Source: Bradyrhizobium sp. AUGA SZCCT0176
GTDB lineage: Bacteria; Pseudomonadota; Alphaproteobacteria; Rhizobiales; Xanthobacteraceae
DNA: 64,000 bases
Assembly: GCF_018130145.1 (NCBI RefSeq)
Contig: NZ_JAFCMB010000026.1
Span: 17,513-81,512, forward strand
Direction: 5' to 3'
This document shows, in pieces, positions 9,046 through 16,895 of this stretch; the first letter of the stretch is position 1; the number at the start of each line of letters is the position of its first letter. The notes beneath the pieces were generated by a model, which was given only the letters and a program-made list of their open reading frames with translations, made no database searches and had not been told where the DNA came from. The translations under genes and the position numbers were made by a program.

Positions 9046-9347
9046 CGGAACTTCCCTTGTCCTGGCGATGATATCCGCATCTGTGGCCGGCGCAATGCGC
9101 GCCGGTTAACCATTCAATAACCATACCTTCACATGGGCATACCCCCGCCGGAAATCAGGCATCGTTTTCACGAAATTGACCGTTGGAATATCGCAGGCGT
9201 TCCACGCTTTTTTCTTTGGAAATCCGGAGTCAGCCTAATCAGTCGCTGTTTATCTTAACGGCGAAGCGTTGTTTGAAGCGCTAGAGCGATCATCTATTAT
9301 ATCAATCTAGTCGGGATCGATCTCTATCGCCGGACCCACAGTACATC
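9046..9347. other. Intergenic region with TTAACCAT direct repeats
   Basis: This 302 nt divergent spacer contains no credible gene. It is AT-richer than its surroundings toward 9290-9310. TTAACCAT at 9106-9113 and ATAACCAT at 9117-9124 form an 11-nt-period direct repeat, listed separately as a possible regulator site. I see nothing else definite. Confidence 0.5.
9106..9124. promoter_or_regulatory. Candidate regulator box, TTAACCAT repeated at 11 nt
   Basis: TTAACCAT (9106-9113) and ATAACCAT (9117-9124) lie one helical turn apart. TTAA-N7-TTAA and the TTAACCAT half-site are the known recognition patterns of CtrA in alphaproteobacteria, and this copy fits as TTAA-N7-ATAA. It lies between the 113-residue gene and the DUF6492-like gene. 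Assignment to CtrA is inference from the pattern only. Confidence 0.3.
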
Positions 9348-10313
9348 ATGACAGGAAGTGGCGTGCTCAAAAACGTGGCCTTGATGACCCCGACCTATCG
9401 CGGCGACCTCGAGCGTTTCGAATTGCTGTGCGAGAGCATCGATCGGTTCGTCAGCGGATACGAACGGCATTACGTTATCGTCAATGACGATGACGTGCCG
9501 TACTTCGCCCGGTTCGAGAATAGCCGTCGCACCGTGCTGCCGAGTTCGCACTTCTTGCCGTCCTGGCTGCGGGCGTTGCCGCCGTTTGTCTCGCGCTCGG
9601 GGCGCAGGACGTGGTGGTCGTTCCGGTCGGGTCCGCTCCACGGCTGGCATATCCAGCAGCTTCTCAAGATCGCGGGCGCCCTGCACTTGCCCCATCAGCG
9701 CTATTGCATCGTCGATTCCGATAACACGTTCTTTCGTCCGTTCGATGTGGCCGCCTATGCCGGCGCGGATTTAACCCCGCTCTATGTCGACCGCCTGGCG
9801 ATTCCGGCGGATAAGCCGTTGCATCCTGTCTGGGTCCGAAACAGTGATCGCCTTTTGGGCGGCAGCAACACTGCGTTTCCCGCCGATGACTATATCGGCA
9901 ACGTGCTTGTCTGGGACAAGTCGACTTTGCGCGACATGACCGCCACGATCGAAGCCGTCACTGGAATGCCCTGGGCGGTGGCGCTCGGCAAGGCGCGCTC
10001 GTTTTCCGAATACATCCTCTATGGGTACTTTGTGAACCAGTCGCCGACCCACAGGGCGACGCACCGGCTGACCACGCAAAGCCTCGCGACGTCCTACTGG
10101 GAACCGGATCAATTGGACGAAAAGGCCGTGATCGCCATGGTCGACAGCTCACCGCCCGAGGTCGTAGCACTCTGCATCGAGTCGTTCTCGGCAACCCCGG
10201 TATCGCTCATCCGCAAGGTCGCGGGTTTGTCGAACAACGACGCGCCGTTGCAACCGCAAGGTCCCGCTTCGGCGCAAGGCGCGAATGCGGCCATGACCAG
10301 GGAAGCCGTCTGA
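9348..10313 (+). CDS. DUF6492-like putative glycosyltransferase
   Basis: A protein of about 321 residues that opens like a GT-A glycosyltransferase: VALMTPTYRGDLERFELL (near residue 10), then YVIVNDDDVPYF, which resembles the start of nucleotide-sugar enzymes. CIVDSDNTFFRPFD near residue 122 provides a DxD-like acidic cluster (DSDN). I place it in the DUF6492 group of glycosyltransferase-like proteins from memory of this layout. No signal peptide is seen. ATG at 9348 has a weak RBS; GTG at 9363 has GGAAG five bases upstream and is a real alternative. It stands at the left edge of the polysaccharide locus, so it may add a sugar to the polymer. Acceptor and donor are unknown. Confidence 0.7.
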   Translation: MTGSGVLKNVALMTPTYRGDLERFELLCESIDRFVSGYERHYVIVNDDDVPYFARFENSRRTVLPSSHFLPSWLRALPPFVSRSGRRTWWSFRSGPLHGWHIQQLLKIAGALHLPHQRYCIVDSDNTFFRPFDVAAYAGADLTPLYVDRLAIPADKPLHPVWVRNSDRLLGGSNTAFPADDYIGNVLVWDKSTLRDMTATIEAVTGMPWAVALGKARSFSEYILYGYFVNQSPTHRATHRLTTQSLATSYWEPDQLDEKAVIAMVDSSPPEVVALCIESFSATPVSLIRKVAGLSNNDAPLQPQGPASAQGANAAMTREAV

Positions 10314-10390
10314 GGCCGTCGCTTCCGCTTAGAACGCCGGACACGTCCGCGAACGAAATTAGTCGCCGGAATAGATTTGCAGCACTGCGG

Positions 10391-10858
10391 CTATTTCTCT
10401 TCCGCTCCAGTCGAGGTCGCCGGACCTTCGCCCATGATCAGGAGAACGGCATCTTCATCCTTGGCGCCGTCCCAATGCACTTGTTTGGCGAAATGCGTGA
10501 CGAAACTTCCGGCCGGCATCGGCGTCGTGTTGGCGGGATCGAATTTCGGGCCTGAACCGACCCACCAAGTACCCTGCAGCACGACGATGTAGCGGTCGTT
10601 GGGATGGAAATGCGGGCGGCTGAAATGATTGCCCTTGGTCCATTTGTTGTAGACCACATAGAAGCCCGGCTTGCTCGGATCGCCAACGACGACGGCACTT
10701 TGCGCGCCCGCGGCGTTGACCGGGCCCCACGGAATCTGGTCCGGCAATTTGTAAGTGACGGCGGCGGGATTGAGTTCAGCCGCGGAGGAGATGCTGAGCA
10801 TCCCGGCGAGAGCAAGGGGCGTCACGAGGTATCGCCAGAACCGGTTGGTCGCCGTCAT
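10391..10858 (-). CDS. Secreted cupin-domain protein
   Basis: A 155-residue exported protein with a signal peptide ending near residue 27 (MLSISSAAELNPA). The rest is a single cupin barrel, with HFSRPHFHPNDRYIVVLQGTWWVGSG (shown in part: RPHFHPNDRY) giving the metal-binding His/His cluster and HFAKQVHWDG the downstream His. The family has no fixed reaction; small periplasmic cupins are often of unknown role. It follows galE on the same strand after about 185 nt, so it could be read with it or alone. Start chosen at the ATG at 10858, which opens the signal peptide; the frame upstream belongs to a shadow of galE. Confidence 0.82.
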   Translation of the reverse strand: MTATNRFWRYLVTPLALAGMLSISSAAELNPAAVTYKLPDQIPWGPVNAAGAQSAVVVGDPSKPGFYVVYNKWTKGNHFSRPHFHPNDRYIVVLQGTWWVGSGPKFDPANTTPMPAGSFVTHFAKQVHWDGAKDEDAVLLIMGEGPATSTGAEEK

Positions 10859-11042
10859 GGTTTGCTCCCTTTTGTCATGCGTGAGCTGAAATGCGCTCAT
10901 CTGTGTTGTCGTGGATGCTAGCCGGTCTCGTTCCCACGGGGCAAGCCGCGTGCCTGCATGCGTGACAGGCGAGAGACGATAATCGCGGGCGTACAGGGCC
11001 GCAGGAACAATGCGGCTTAGACCGGTCGCACTTCCGTGCTTA

Positions 11043-11066
11043 CTCACCCGTTTTTGAGCGGGTGAG
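11043..11066. terminator. Hairpin overlapping the galE stop codon
   Basis: CTCACCCG and CGGGTGAG form an 8-bp stem around an 8-nt loop. The galE stop codon lies in the first arm. On the plus strand a CTTTCTT run follows, but no plus gene precedes it; on the minus strand no U-run follows. It may be a weak terminator or mRNA-end stem for galE. Confidence 0.35.
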
Positions 11067-12054
11067 CTTTCTTGTGCCAGGCCCAGGCGGTGCGGATGAT
11101 GGTCGGAAGGTCCGAATAAGCAGGGCGGAAGTGCAGCGTTTCGTGCGCGGCGGAAGCGTCCGCGACCAGATAGGTCGGGTCGCCGGCGCGGCGTGGCTTG
11201 ACGACGTGTGGCACTTCGCGCCCGGTCTCGCTCGCGATCGCCGCGAGGATCTCCCGCACCGAAAAACCCTTGCCGGTGCCGAGATTGAAGACGCCGCCGG
11301 AATGCCCTTCGAGCAAGAGCGTCAGCGCCAGCACATGGGCGGCGGCAAGGTCGGTGACATGGATGTAGTCGCGGATCGCGGTGCCGTCCGGCGTCGCGTA
11401 ATCGTCGCCGAATACGGCGAAGTCCGGCACGTGTCCCTGCAGCGCCATCATCGCGCGGGGAATGAGATGGGTTTCCACCTCGCGCTGCTCGCCGATGCCG
11501 CCGGCGGGGTCGGCGCCGCTGGCGTTGAAATAGCGCAGCGCGAACGAGCCGAGCCCGTAAGCCCCGCGATAATCTGAAAGCACGCGCTCGATCATCCATT
11601 TCGAGGCGCCATAGGGATTGATCGGCGCGCAGGGATAGTTTTCGGGCAGCGCCTTGCTGTCGGCATTGCCATAGACCGCGCCGGTCGACGAGAACACCAG
11701 GCGGCTGCAGCCGGCCTCGCGCATCGCATCCAGCAGCGCCAGCGTGCCGGCGAGGTTGTTGACGTAGTATTTCTGTGGGTCGACCACGGATTCGCCGACC
11801 AGGCTGGACGCGGCGAAATGCATGACTGCGACGATGTCGTGCTCGGCGAAGGCGCGCGCCAGCGTGGCCTTGTCGGCGATGTCGCCGGTAACCAGCGCGC
11901 CTGCGACGAAGCTGTGGTGGCCGGTCGAAAAATTGTCGTAGCAAACGGGAAGATAACCGGCCGCATCAAGCGCCCGGCAGCAATGCGAGCCGATGTAGCC
12001 CGCGCCGCCCGTGACCAGGATGGCCGGACGATCGCTCGTCAGACCGGCGCCCAT
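11044..12054 (-). CDS. galE: UDP-glucose 4-epimerase
   Basis: A 336-residue extended SDR enzyme that interconverts UDP-glucose and UDP-galactose with bound NAD. The Rossmann motif VTGGAGYIGSHCC is at about residues 13-25, the substrate Ser/Thr segment is FSSTGAVYGNAD (near 125), and the catalytic YGASKWMIE follows (near 150). TDDYATPDGTAIRDYIHV-type epimerase sequence (DGTAIRDYIHVTDLA) confirms GalE rather than a dehydratase. The ATG at 12054 shares one base with the stop of the WecG/TagA-family gene (TGATG), so the two are likely translationally coupled. In this locus it would supply UDP-galactose for the exopolysaccharide repeat unit. Confidence 0.95.
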   Translation of the reverse strand: MGAGLTSDRPAILVTGGAGYIGSHCCRALDAAGYLPVCYDNFSTGHHSFVAGALVTGDIADKATLARAFAEHDIVAVMHFAASSLVGESVVDPQKYYVNNLAGTLALLDAMREAGCSRLVFSSTGAVYGNADSKALPENYPCAPINPYGASKWMIERVLSDYRGAYGLGSFALRYFNASGADPAGGIGEQREVETHLIPRAMMALQGHVPDFAVFGDDYATPDGTAIRDYIHVTDLAAAHVLALTLLLEGHSGGVFNLGTGKGFSVREILAAIASETGREVPHVVKPRRAGDPTYLVADASAAHETLHFRPAYSDLPTIIRTAWAWHKKAHPLKNG

Positions 12055-12875
12055 CAATCCCGGGTCCGTTCGGTGGCCGAAGGCCGGCTCTTGTTGAACA
12101 GCAGATAGAGCGCGCGCGGATTGGTGGTGAAATAGCGCCAGAACAGCCGGCGCGGTTCCAGCCAGATGCGCCAGGCCCATTCGAGCCCTGTCGCCTGCAT
12201 CCAATACGGTGCGCGGGCCCGGCTGCCCGACAGGAAGTTGAACAGTCCGCCAGAGGTCTTGATCACGCCGACCTTGAACAGGCGCGAGGTGTATTCCTCG
12301 ACAAAGGCCTGCTCATAGGGAACGCCAAGCGCAAGCCAGAGGTAATCGGGCGCCAGCGCGTTGATTTCGTCGAGCTTGGCCCGCAGCGCGTCGCCGCGGA
12401 GGAAGCCGTGCGAATGTCCGATGATCTTCAGGTCCGGATAGAGCTTGCGAACGTTGGCGACGGCAGCGGCGTTCTCCGCCTCATCGGCGCCGAACATGTA
12501 GAAGGTCAATCCGGCCGCCTGCGCCTTGCGGGCGACGACGTGGAACAGATCTGTGGTCGCCACGCGCTCGGGGAGCGGCGTCGACGATTTCAACCGGGAC
12601 ACCGTCACGAGCGGCTGGCCGTCGGCATTGATCAGGTCGGCGGAGCGAAACAGCCGGTCGGTCATCGGTTCGGTGGAGCAGCGCGCCAGCACTTCGCCAT
12701 TGGCCGAGGTCAGATAGAGCGGGCGAGCGAGCCGGCGTTGCGGGAACACCATCTCGATCATGAAGTCCGCGGTCTGCTCGAGGTCGAGCACGGCAAGCCG
12801 CAGCCCGCCCAGTGTGATTCGGGGAACGCCGGCAGTAGCGGCTCTCCCGAGGGGGTTTAAGCGACGCTCACGCAT
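12054..12875 (-). CDS. WecG/TagA/CpsF family glycosyltransferase
   Basis: A 273-residue GT26-type transferase, which adds a sugar such as ManNAcA or a hexose to an undecaprenyl-linked precursor at the inner face of the membrane. Seen are TSANGEVLARCS and LINADGQPLV (near residues 55 and 80), LTFYMFGADEAENAAAV (near 125) and LAPDYLWLALGVPYEQ (near 185), the typical run for the family, and KVGVIKTSGGLFNFLSG toward the C-terminus. The ATG overlaps the end of the wzz gene by 8 nt (ATGCGTGA), and the stop overlaps the galE start, so wzz, this gene and galE form one coupled unit. The exact sugar is unknown. Confidence 0.9.
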   Translation of the reverse strand: MRERRLNPLGRAATAGVPRITLGGLRLAVLDLEQTADFMIEMVFPQRRLARPLYLTSANGEVLARCSTEPMTDRLFRSADLINADGQPLVTVSRLKSSTPLPERVATTDLFHVVARKAQAAGLTFYMFGADEAENAAAVANVRKLYPDLKIIGHSHGFLRGDALRAKLDEINALAPDYLWLALGVPYEQAFVEEYTSRLFKVGVIKTSGGLFNFLSGSRARAPYWMQATGLEWAWRIWLEPRRLFWRYFTTNPRALYLLFNKSRPSATERTRD

Positions 12876-15171
12876 ACTGTTTGTCTCGCTGACGGTTGAC
12901 GGCCGTGGGGTTGAGTTCGTTGATGACGACACCGACCAGCTTGCGCTCGGTCTCGCCGAGCGCGGTGATGATGTCTTCCATGCTCTCGTTGATGTCGAGC
13001 TTGACCGGCAGGATCGCGACCAGCCCATCGGTGGCGTCGAACAGTGCGTGGTCGGCCGGGCTCCACGGCATGGCGGGCCCGTCGAGGACCACCAGATCGT
13101 AGTCGCCGCCGATGCGCGCCTGCGCAATCGCCTTGCGGATGGTGTCGCTTGCCTTGATATCCGAGGCCTTGAGGGCCGGCAGGATCGAAATTCCGTTCGC
13201 GCTCTTGATGGCGCGCGCAGCCTTGGCGCCAATATTGAGCCAGCCGAGACGGCCGGTCTCTTCCTTGCCGAGGTGGGCCACCTTGTTCGACAGTGTATAG
13301 GTCTTTTGATCGGCGTCGATCAGCAGCACCCTGGCGCCATCGCGGGCGGCCGAGAGCGCGACGTTGAGCGCGGCAATGCTGCGGTTCTCGCCATTGCCGG
13401 CGCCGATCACGGCCATGACGGGCGCGGTGTCCTTGGCCGCGCGCGTCGCCATTGCGGTCCGAATTTCGCGCATGCTGTTGAGGAACGTCATCAGCGGGAA
13501 ACCGGCGCGCAGCGTCGGCCAGCCGAGGCGGGTGACATCGAGGGTGCCGCCCGTCGCCAGGATTCCGCCGAGGGTGCGCACCACGTCCGATTCCTGCAGG
13601 CGGGTGATCGACGGCTTCGCGATCAGGCTGACGGCGGGCTGCGGGGTGGCAGACGGTTGCCTCGTGGCCGCGGCAAGCGTCCGATTTCCCGTGGCGGACG
13701 AGGCCGATGTCCTGACCGGCGTGTTGGGTCGAACCGGGTTGGCGCCAGGCGTCAACCGCTCGACGGCGATGATCCATGCGGCCGAGGCGAGCCCGCCCAG
13801 CATAAAGCCGATTATGGCGAACAAGGCCATCCCCGGCGGGAAAGTACGCCGCTGCGGCACGGTGGCATCGCCGATGATGCGGGCGCTCGAGGTGTTCAGG
13901 GTTTCCTGCTCCTCGGTCTCGCGCGAGCGCTTGAGGAACGACTGGTAGACGTCGCGGCTGGCTTCCACGTCGCGTTCGAGCTCGCGCAACCGGACCGCGG
14001 CCTGGCTCATCTGGACGCTCTGGCGCTTCTGGGTTTCGAGCGCCTTGTTCAGGGAAGCTTCGTAATCCCGGGCGCGGGTCAGGTCATTCTTCGCCGCCTG
14101 CAGAAAGCGATCGGTTTCCTCGCCGATGGTCCGGCGCAGATCCTCGACCTGCTTCTCCATCTGGCGCAAGGCGGGATGACGCGGCCCCAACTCGCTCTGC
14201 AATTCGGCCTGGCGCTTCCTGGCTTCGGCATATTGCGAACGCAGATTGGCGATGGTTGGCGATTGCAGCGCCTCGGGAATGGCGCCGGCGTCCGCCGATG
14301 TCTTGCGGCTGGCGGCGATCTGATCGTGTTTGGCCTGCGCGTCGAGCGTCAGCGCCCGCGCCGCGGCAAGCCGCTGGTTGCTGGCGGAGAGCTGCTGATC
14401 GCTGATCAGCGTGTCCTGCGTGCCGACGAAGTTGTTCTGCGCCTTGTAGACCGCGAGCGTGTTCTCGGCGTTGCGAAGCCGTTCCTGCAATTCCGTCAGC
14501 CGGCTGGAAAGGTCGCTGGTGGCGCGACGGACCCTCGCGGCCTGCGATTGCGTGGATTCGGTCAAATAGGCCTTGGCGATCGCATTTGAGAGCATCGCCG
14601 CCTTCACCGGGTCGATCGACCAGACGTCGATGTCGACGATGAAGGTCTTGTCGGTCTTTTTCACATTGATGTGGCGGATCAGGTTTTCCAGCGCCGCCAT
14701 TTCAACGAGCTTGCGCTGTTCGGCGGTCGGGCGCAGATCGATCCCGAACAGGCCGAGCAGCGTTCCGAACAGGCTCTTGCCGTCGCCGCCGCCGAACTCA
14801 GGGTCCTTCTCGAGATGGGTCTCGCGGATCACCTGCAACAGCACATTGTTCGAGGTGATCACGCGCCCCTGGCTCTCGACCACCATCGCAAGGCCGGAAA
14901 GGTCCGGGGCGCGCGGCGTGAGTTCGCGATCGACCAGCTGCAATTCGCGGGGATCGACGTAGAGCTGGGCCGTTGCGGTATATTTCGGTGTCAGGCTCTT
15001 GCCGATCGCCACGGCGATGCAGGCGCAGAGCAGCGCCGCCGAGGCGATCGCGATCTTCCGCCGCCACAGCAGTTGAACCAGATCGAGCACGCTGAAGCCA
15101 CCCAATGCCGGCGTTGCGGCGGGCCGGGGGTCAAGCTTGGCCTGGTTTATCGGCTCGTCATAGATAAGCAT
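12868..15171 (-). CDS. Wzz/GumC-type exopolysaccharide co-polymerase with degenerate BY-kinase domain
   Basis: A protein of about 767 residues that controls chain length and export of Wzy-made polysaccharide in the inner membrane. An N-terminal Wzz region (from FSVLDLVQLLWRRK, with a membrane helix near 40-60) is followed by a long coiled coil (about 190-420) and a second membrane helix (FPPGMALFAIIGFMLGGL). The C-terminal domain has the BY-kinase fold: VLLIDADQ (Walker A') and LVVLDGPA (Walker B). However, the P-loop reads GAGNGENRS, with N596 and R597 in place of the invariant Gly and Lys, and there is no terminal Tyr cluster. Kinase activity therefore looks unlikely. ATG at 15171 is chosen; GTG at 15201 is in frame. 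Confidence 0.9.
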   Translation of the reverse strand: MLIYDEPINQAKLDPRPAATPALGGFSVLDLVQLLWRRKIAIASAALLCACIAVAIGKSLTPKYTATAQLYVDPRELQLVDRELTPRAPDLSGLAMVVESQGRVITSNNVLLQVIRETHLEKDPEFGGGDGKSLFGTLLGLFGIDLRPTAEQRKLVEMAALENLIRHINVKKTDKTFIVDIDVWSIDPVKAAMLSNAIAKAYLTESTQSQAARVRRATSDLSSRLTELQERLRNAENTLAVYKAQNNFVGTQDTLISDQQLSASNQRLAAARALTLDAQAKHDQIAASRKTSADAGAIPEALQSPTIANLRSQYAEARKRQAELQSELGPRHPALRQMEKQVEDLRRTIGEETDRFLQAAKNDLTRARDYEASLNKALETQKRQSVQMSQAAVRLRELERDVEASRDVYQSFLKRSRETEEQETLNTSSARIIGDATVPQRRTFPPGMALFAIIGFMLGGLASAAWIIAVERLTPGANPVRPNTPVRTSASSATGNRTLAAATRQPSATPQPAVSLIAKPSITRLQESDVVRTLGGILATGGTLDVTRLGWPTLRAGFPLMTFLNSMREIRTAMATRAAKDTAPVMAVIGAGNGENRSIAALNVALSAARDGARVLLIDADQKTYTLSNKVAHLGKEETGRLGWLNIGAKAARAIKSANGISILPALKASDIKASDTIRKAIAQARIGGDYDLVVLDGPAMPWSPADHALFDATDGLVAILPVKLDINESMEDIITALGETERKLVGVVINELNPTAVNRQRDKQYA

Positions 15172-15278
15172 CGACCCCAGCTTCCATTCCACCTGCCGCA
15201 CACATCGGCTGAGGGGTTACTCTTCGCCTTACGCCACGCGCGCCAGACTTCAACGCGCCAAAAACGCAACAGGGAAAA

Positions 15279-15286
15279 TTAACCAT
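15279..15286. promoter_or_regulatory. TTAACCAT motif upstream of the wzz-wecG-like-galE unit
   Basis: A single TTAACCAT about 110 nt before the wzz start, in the spacer after the deacetylase gene start region of the locus. It matches the half-site seen at 9106-9113. The second half-site is poor (TTAA-N7-CATT). It may be a CtrA-like or other regulator site; the evidence is the motif only. Confidence 0.2.
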
Positions 15287-15327
15287 ACTCATTGAGGGAC
15301 TATTCACCGAAATGGCAAACAAAGCGT

Positions 15328-16080
15328 TTATGCGCGGGCGCATCGCAATGCCTCCGCCATTGTCATAGCCGGGATTTTCCGGCGCGCCGCCGCCTCGAGG
15401 GCGTGGTTGAGCAGCGCTGGTGAGCAACCCCAGGGGCTCGGCCGTTCAGCGACGTCGTGGCCGTAGAAAATTAACCATCCGTTATTGGTTTCCGCCTCGT
15501 CGAACATGCGTTCGATCCCGGCGCGGTCCATCTGGCCATCGATCAGCGGCACGGCGCGAAGAAGCTGTAAATCGACTGTGCCGCTGTTGATGCCAGGTTC
15601 GATGCTGCGGCAGGTCTGGAACTGATCCTTGAGCTGGTTCTTCCGTCCAACCGATCCCAATCCGTAAGGATAGGCAAAAGTCTCGGTTTCGATCGAGGCG
15701 TCCAGCGCGCGGAGGTAGCCGCGGTTTCGCATGATTTCGTTGGCAAGGGCGGCCACGTCGAGATCGCTGGCGCGCCGGTGCGAGAATGTATGACAGCCGA
15801 TTTCGTGGCCACGGCGATGTAGGGAAAGCAGGTCGTCGGCGTCGCCCGTCGGCCATTCCCGCGTTTCGCCGCCAATCAGGCCTCCCGATACATAGAAGGT
15901 GCCCCGCGCGCCGTGTGTTTCGAGCAGATCCGCGCCTGTCGTCGCCGCGCTTTTCGGGAGATCGTCAAAGGTAAAGCTGACCATCGGTGTGGTGTTGCGC
16001 ATCTGGAAGGAATTGGCGTGCAGATACATCGCCAGCCGGTGGCTGACCTTCGCTTTTGCCTCTGAGAACATCGCGTTCAT
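15328..16080 (-). CDS. Polysaccharide deacetylase (NodB homology, CE4) family protein
   Basis: A 250-residue metal-dependent deacetylase of the CE4 family, acting on N- or O-acetyl groups of glycans. The motifs are complete: SFTFDD (near residue 34) for the catalytic Asp and metal Asp, CHTFSH (near 98) for the two metal His, and FAYPYG (near 138). No signal peptide is visible, so it may be cytoplasmic or unusually exported. It starts 2 nt after the methyltransferase stop and 9 nt-scale spacing links it to wzx, so wzx, methyltransferase and deacetylase form one unit. It probably trims acetyl groups of the repeat unit before export or of the finished polymer. Confidence 0.9.
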   Translation of the reverse strand: MNAMFSEAKAKVSHRLAMYLHANSFQMRNTTPMVSFTFDDLPKSAATTGADLLETHGARGTFYVSGGLIGGETREWPTGDADDLLSLHRRGHEIGCHTFSHRRASDLDVAALANEIMRNRGYLRALDASIETETFAYPYGLGSVGRKNQLKDQFQTCRSIEPGINSGTVDLQLLRAVPLIDGQMDRAGIERMFDEAETNNGWLIFYGHDVAERPSPWGCSPALLNHALEAAARRKIPAMTMAEALRCARA

Positions 16081-16082
16081 TC

Positions 16083-16889
16083 TCAGCGCTTCCTCAAGAT
16101 CACGTGGTAGTCGCCGTGCCGCACGTCGGTCTTTCCGGGCAGGAAGACGTTCATCACCTTGGCGGCCGCGTCGATCAGGCTCGCGAACAGCGGCTTGCGC
16201 CGGCGCATCTCCGGATAGCGCGGGCTCTCATACTGCTTGCAATAGATCATCTGCAGGCCGTGCTTGTCGGCGAAGGCATCCAGGTTCGCCAGCGTGACAA
16301 GCGGATGAAAATGAGTCGGGAACGGCGCGCAGCCGGGCAGGCCGGCGTTCTTGTCGCCGCGGATATGGCGGTAGAACCAGACATGGAACCAGTGCGGCGA
16401 ATATTTGGTGACGACGCCGGACAGCGACCCTGGATTCGGTGCGCCGATCAGGATCAATCCGTCGGCCTTTAGCGACTGGCAGAAGCCAAGCAGCGCCGCT
16501 TCGACGTCGGGCACATGCTCGATCACGTTGTAGCAGATCACGAGATCGAAACTGTCGGGCGCGAAGCGATAGGTCTGGATGTCGCCGAGGAGCGTTTCCT
16601 GCGCGTAGTCGTTGTTGCGGATCTGGTCTTCGTCGATATCGACCACGGTGACGTGGGCACGCTTCAGCACGCTGAGCGGCAGGAAGCTGGTCGAGCCGCC
16701 GCCGGCCTCATAGATTTTAAGGCCGGTCGCGGGCAGTTTCGCCTCGAGAATGCTGTGAACCGTCAGCAGGCTCTGCCGGGCCTCGCCGGGCGGCAGTTCA
16801 AGCAGCGACTGCGGATGCAGCGCGGCCGGCTTGTCGGCGGCGTCAGTGAAAGCCGAATGAAGGGGATCGAGGGCAAATGTCTTGGTCAT
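16083..16889 (-). CDS. Class I SAM-dependent methyltransferase
   Basis: A 268-residue methyltransferase of the class I fold. SAM motif I is KIYEAGGGSTSFLPL (near residue 57), followed by the acidic end of strand 2, VTVVDIDEDQ (near 80), and motif IV, DLVICYNVIEHV (near 112); the IEHV sequence is typical of methyltransferase_11/23 members. It lies 6 nt after the wzx stop and 2 nt before the deacetylase start. In this setting an O-methylation of the polysaccharide or its lipid-linked intermediate is plausible, but the substrate is not shown by the sequence. Confidence 0.88.
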   Translation of the reverse strand: MTKTFALDPLHSAFTDAADKPAALHPQSLLELPPGEARQSLLTVHSILEAKLPATGLKIYEAGGGSTSFLPLSVLKRAHVTVVDIDEDQIRNNDYAQETLLGDIQTYRFAPDSFDLVICYNVIEHVPDVEAALLGFCQSLKADGLILIGAPNPGSLSGVVTKYSPHWFHVWFYRHIRGDKNAGLPGCAPFPTHFHPLVTLANLDAFADKHGLQMIYCKQYESPRYPEMRRRKPLFASLIDAAAKVMNVFLPGKTDVRHGDYHVILRKR

Positions 16890-16895
16890 TTGTTC

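Noticed and set aside
10859..11944. N-terminal extension of the cupin frame across galE
   Set aside because: The frame stays open by composition; the signal peptide at 10858 marks the true start, and galE is certain on the same strand in another frame.
12760..14589. 609-residue plus-strand open frame opposite the wzz gene
   Set aside because: Composition is that of an antisense shadow; the Wzz/GumC protein on the minus strand accounts for the sequence.
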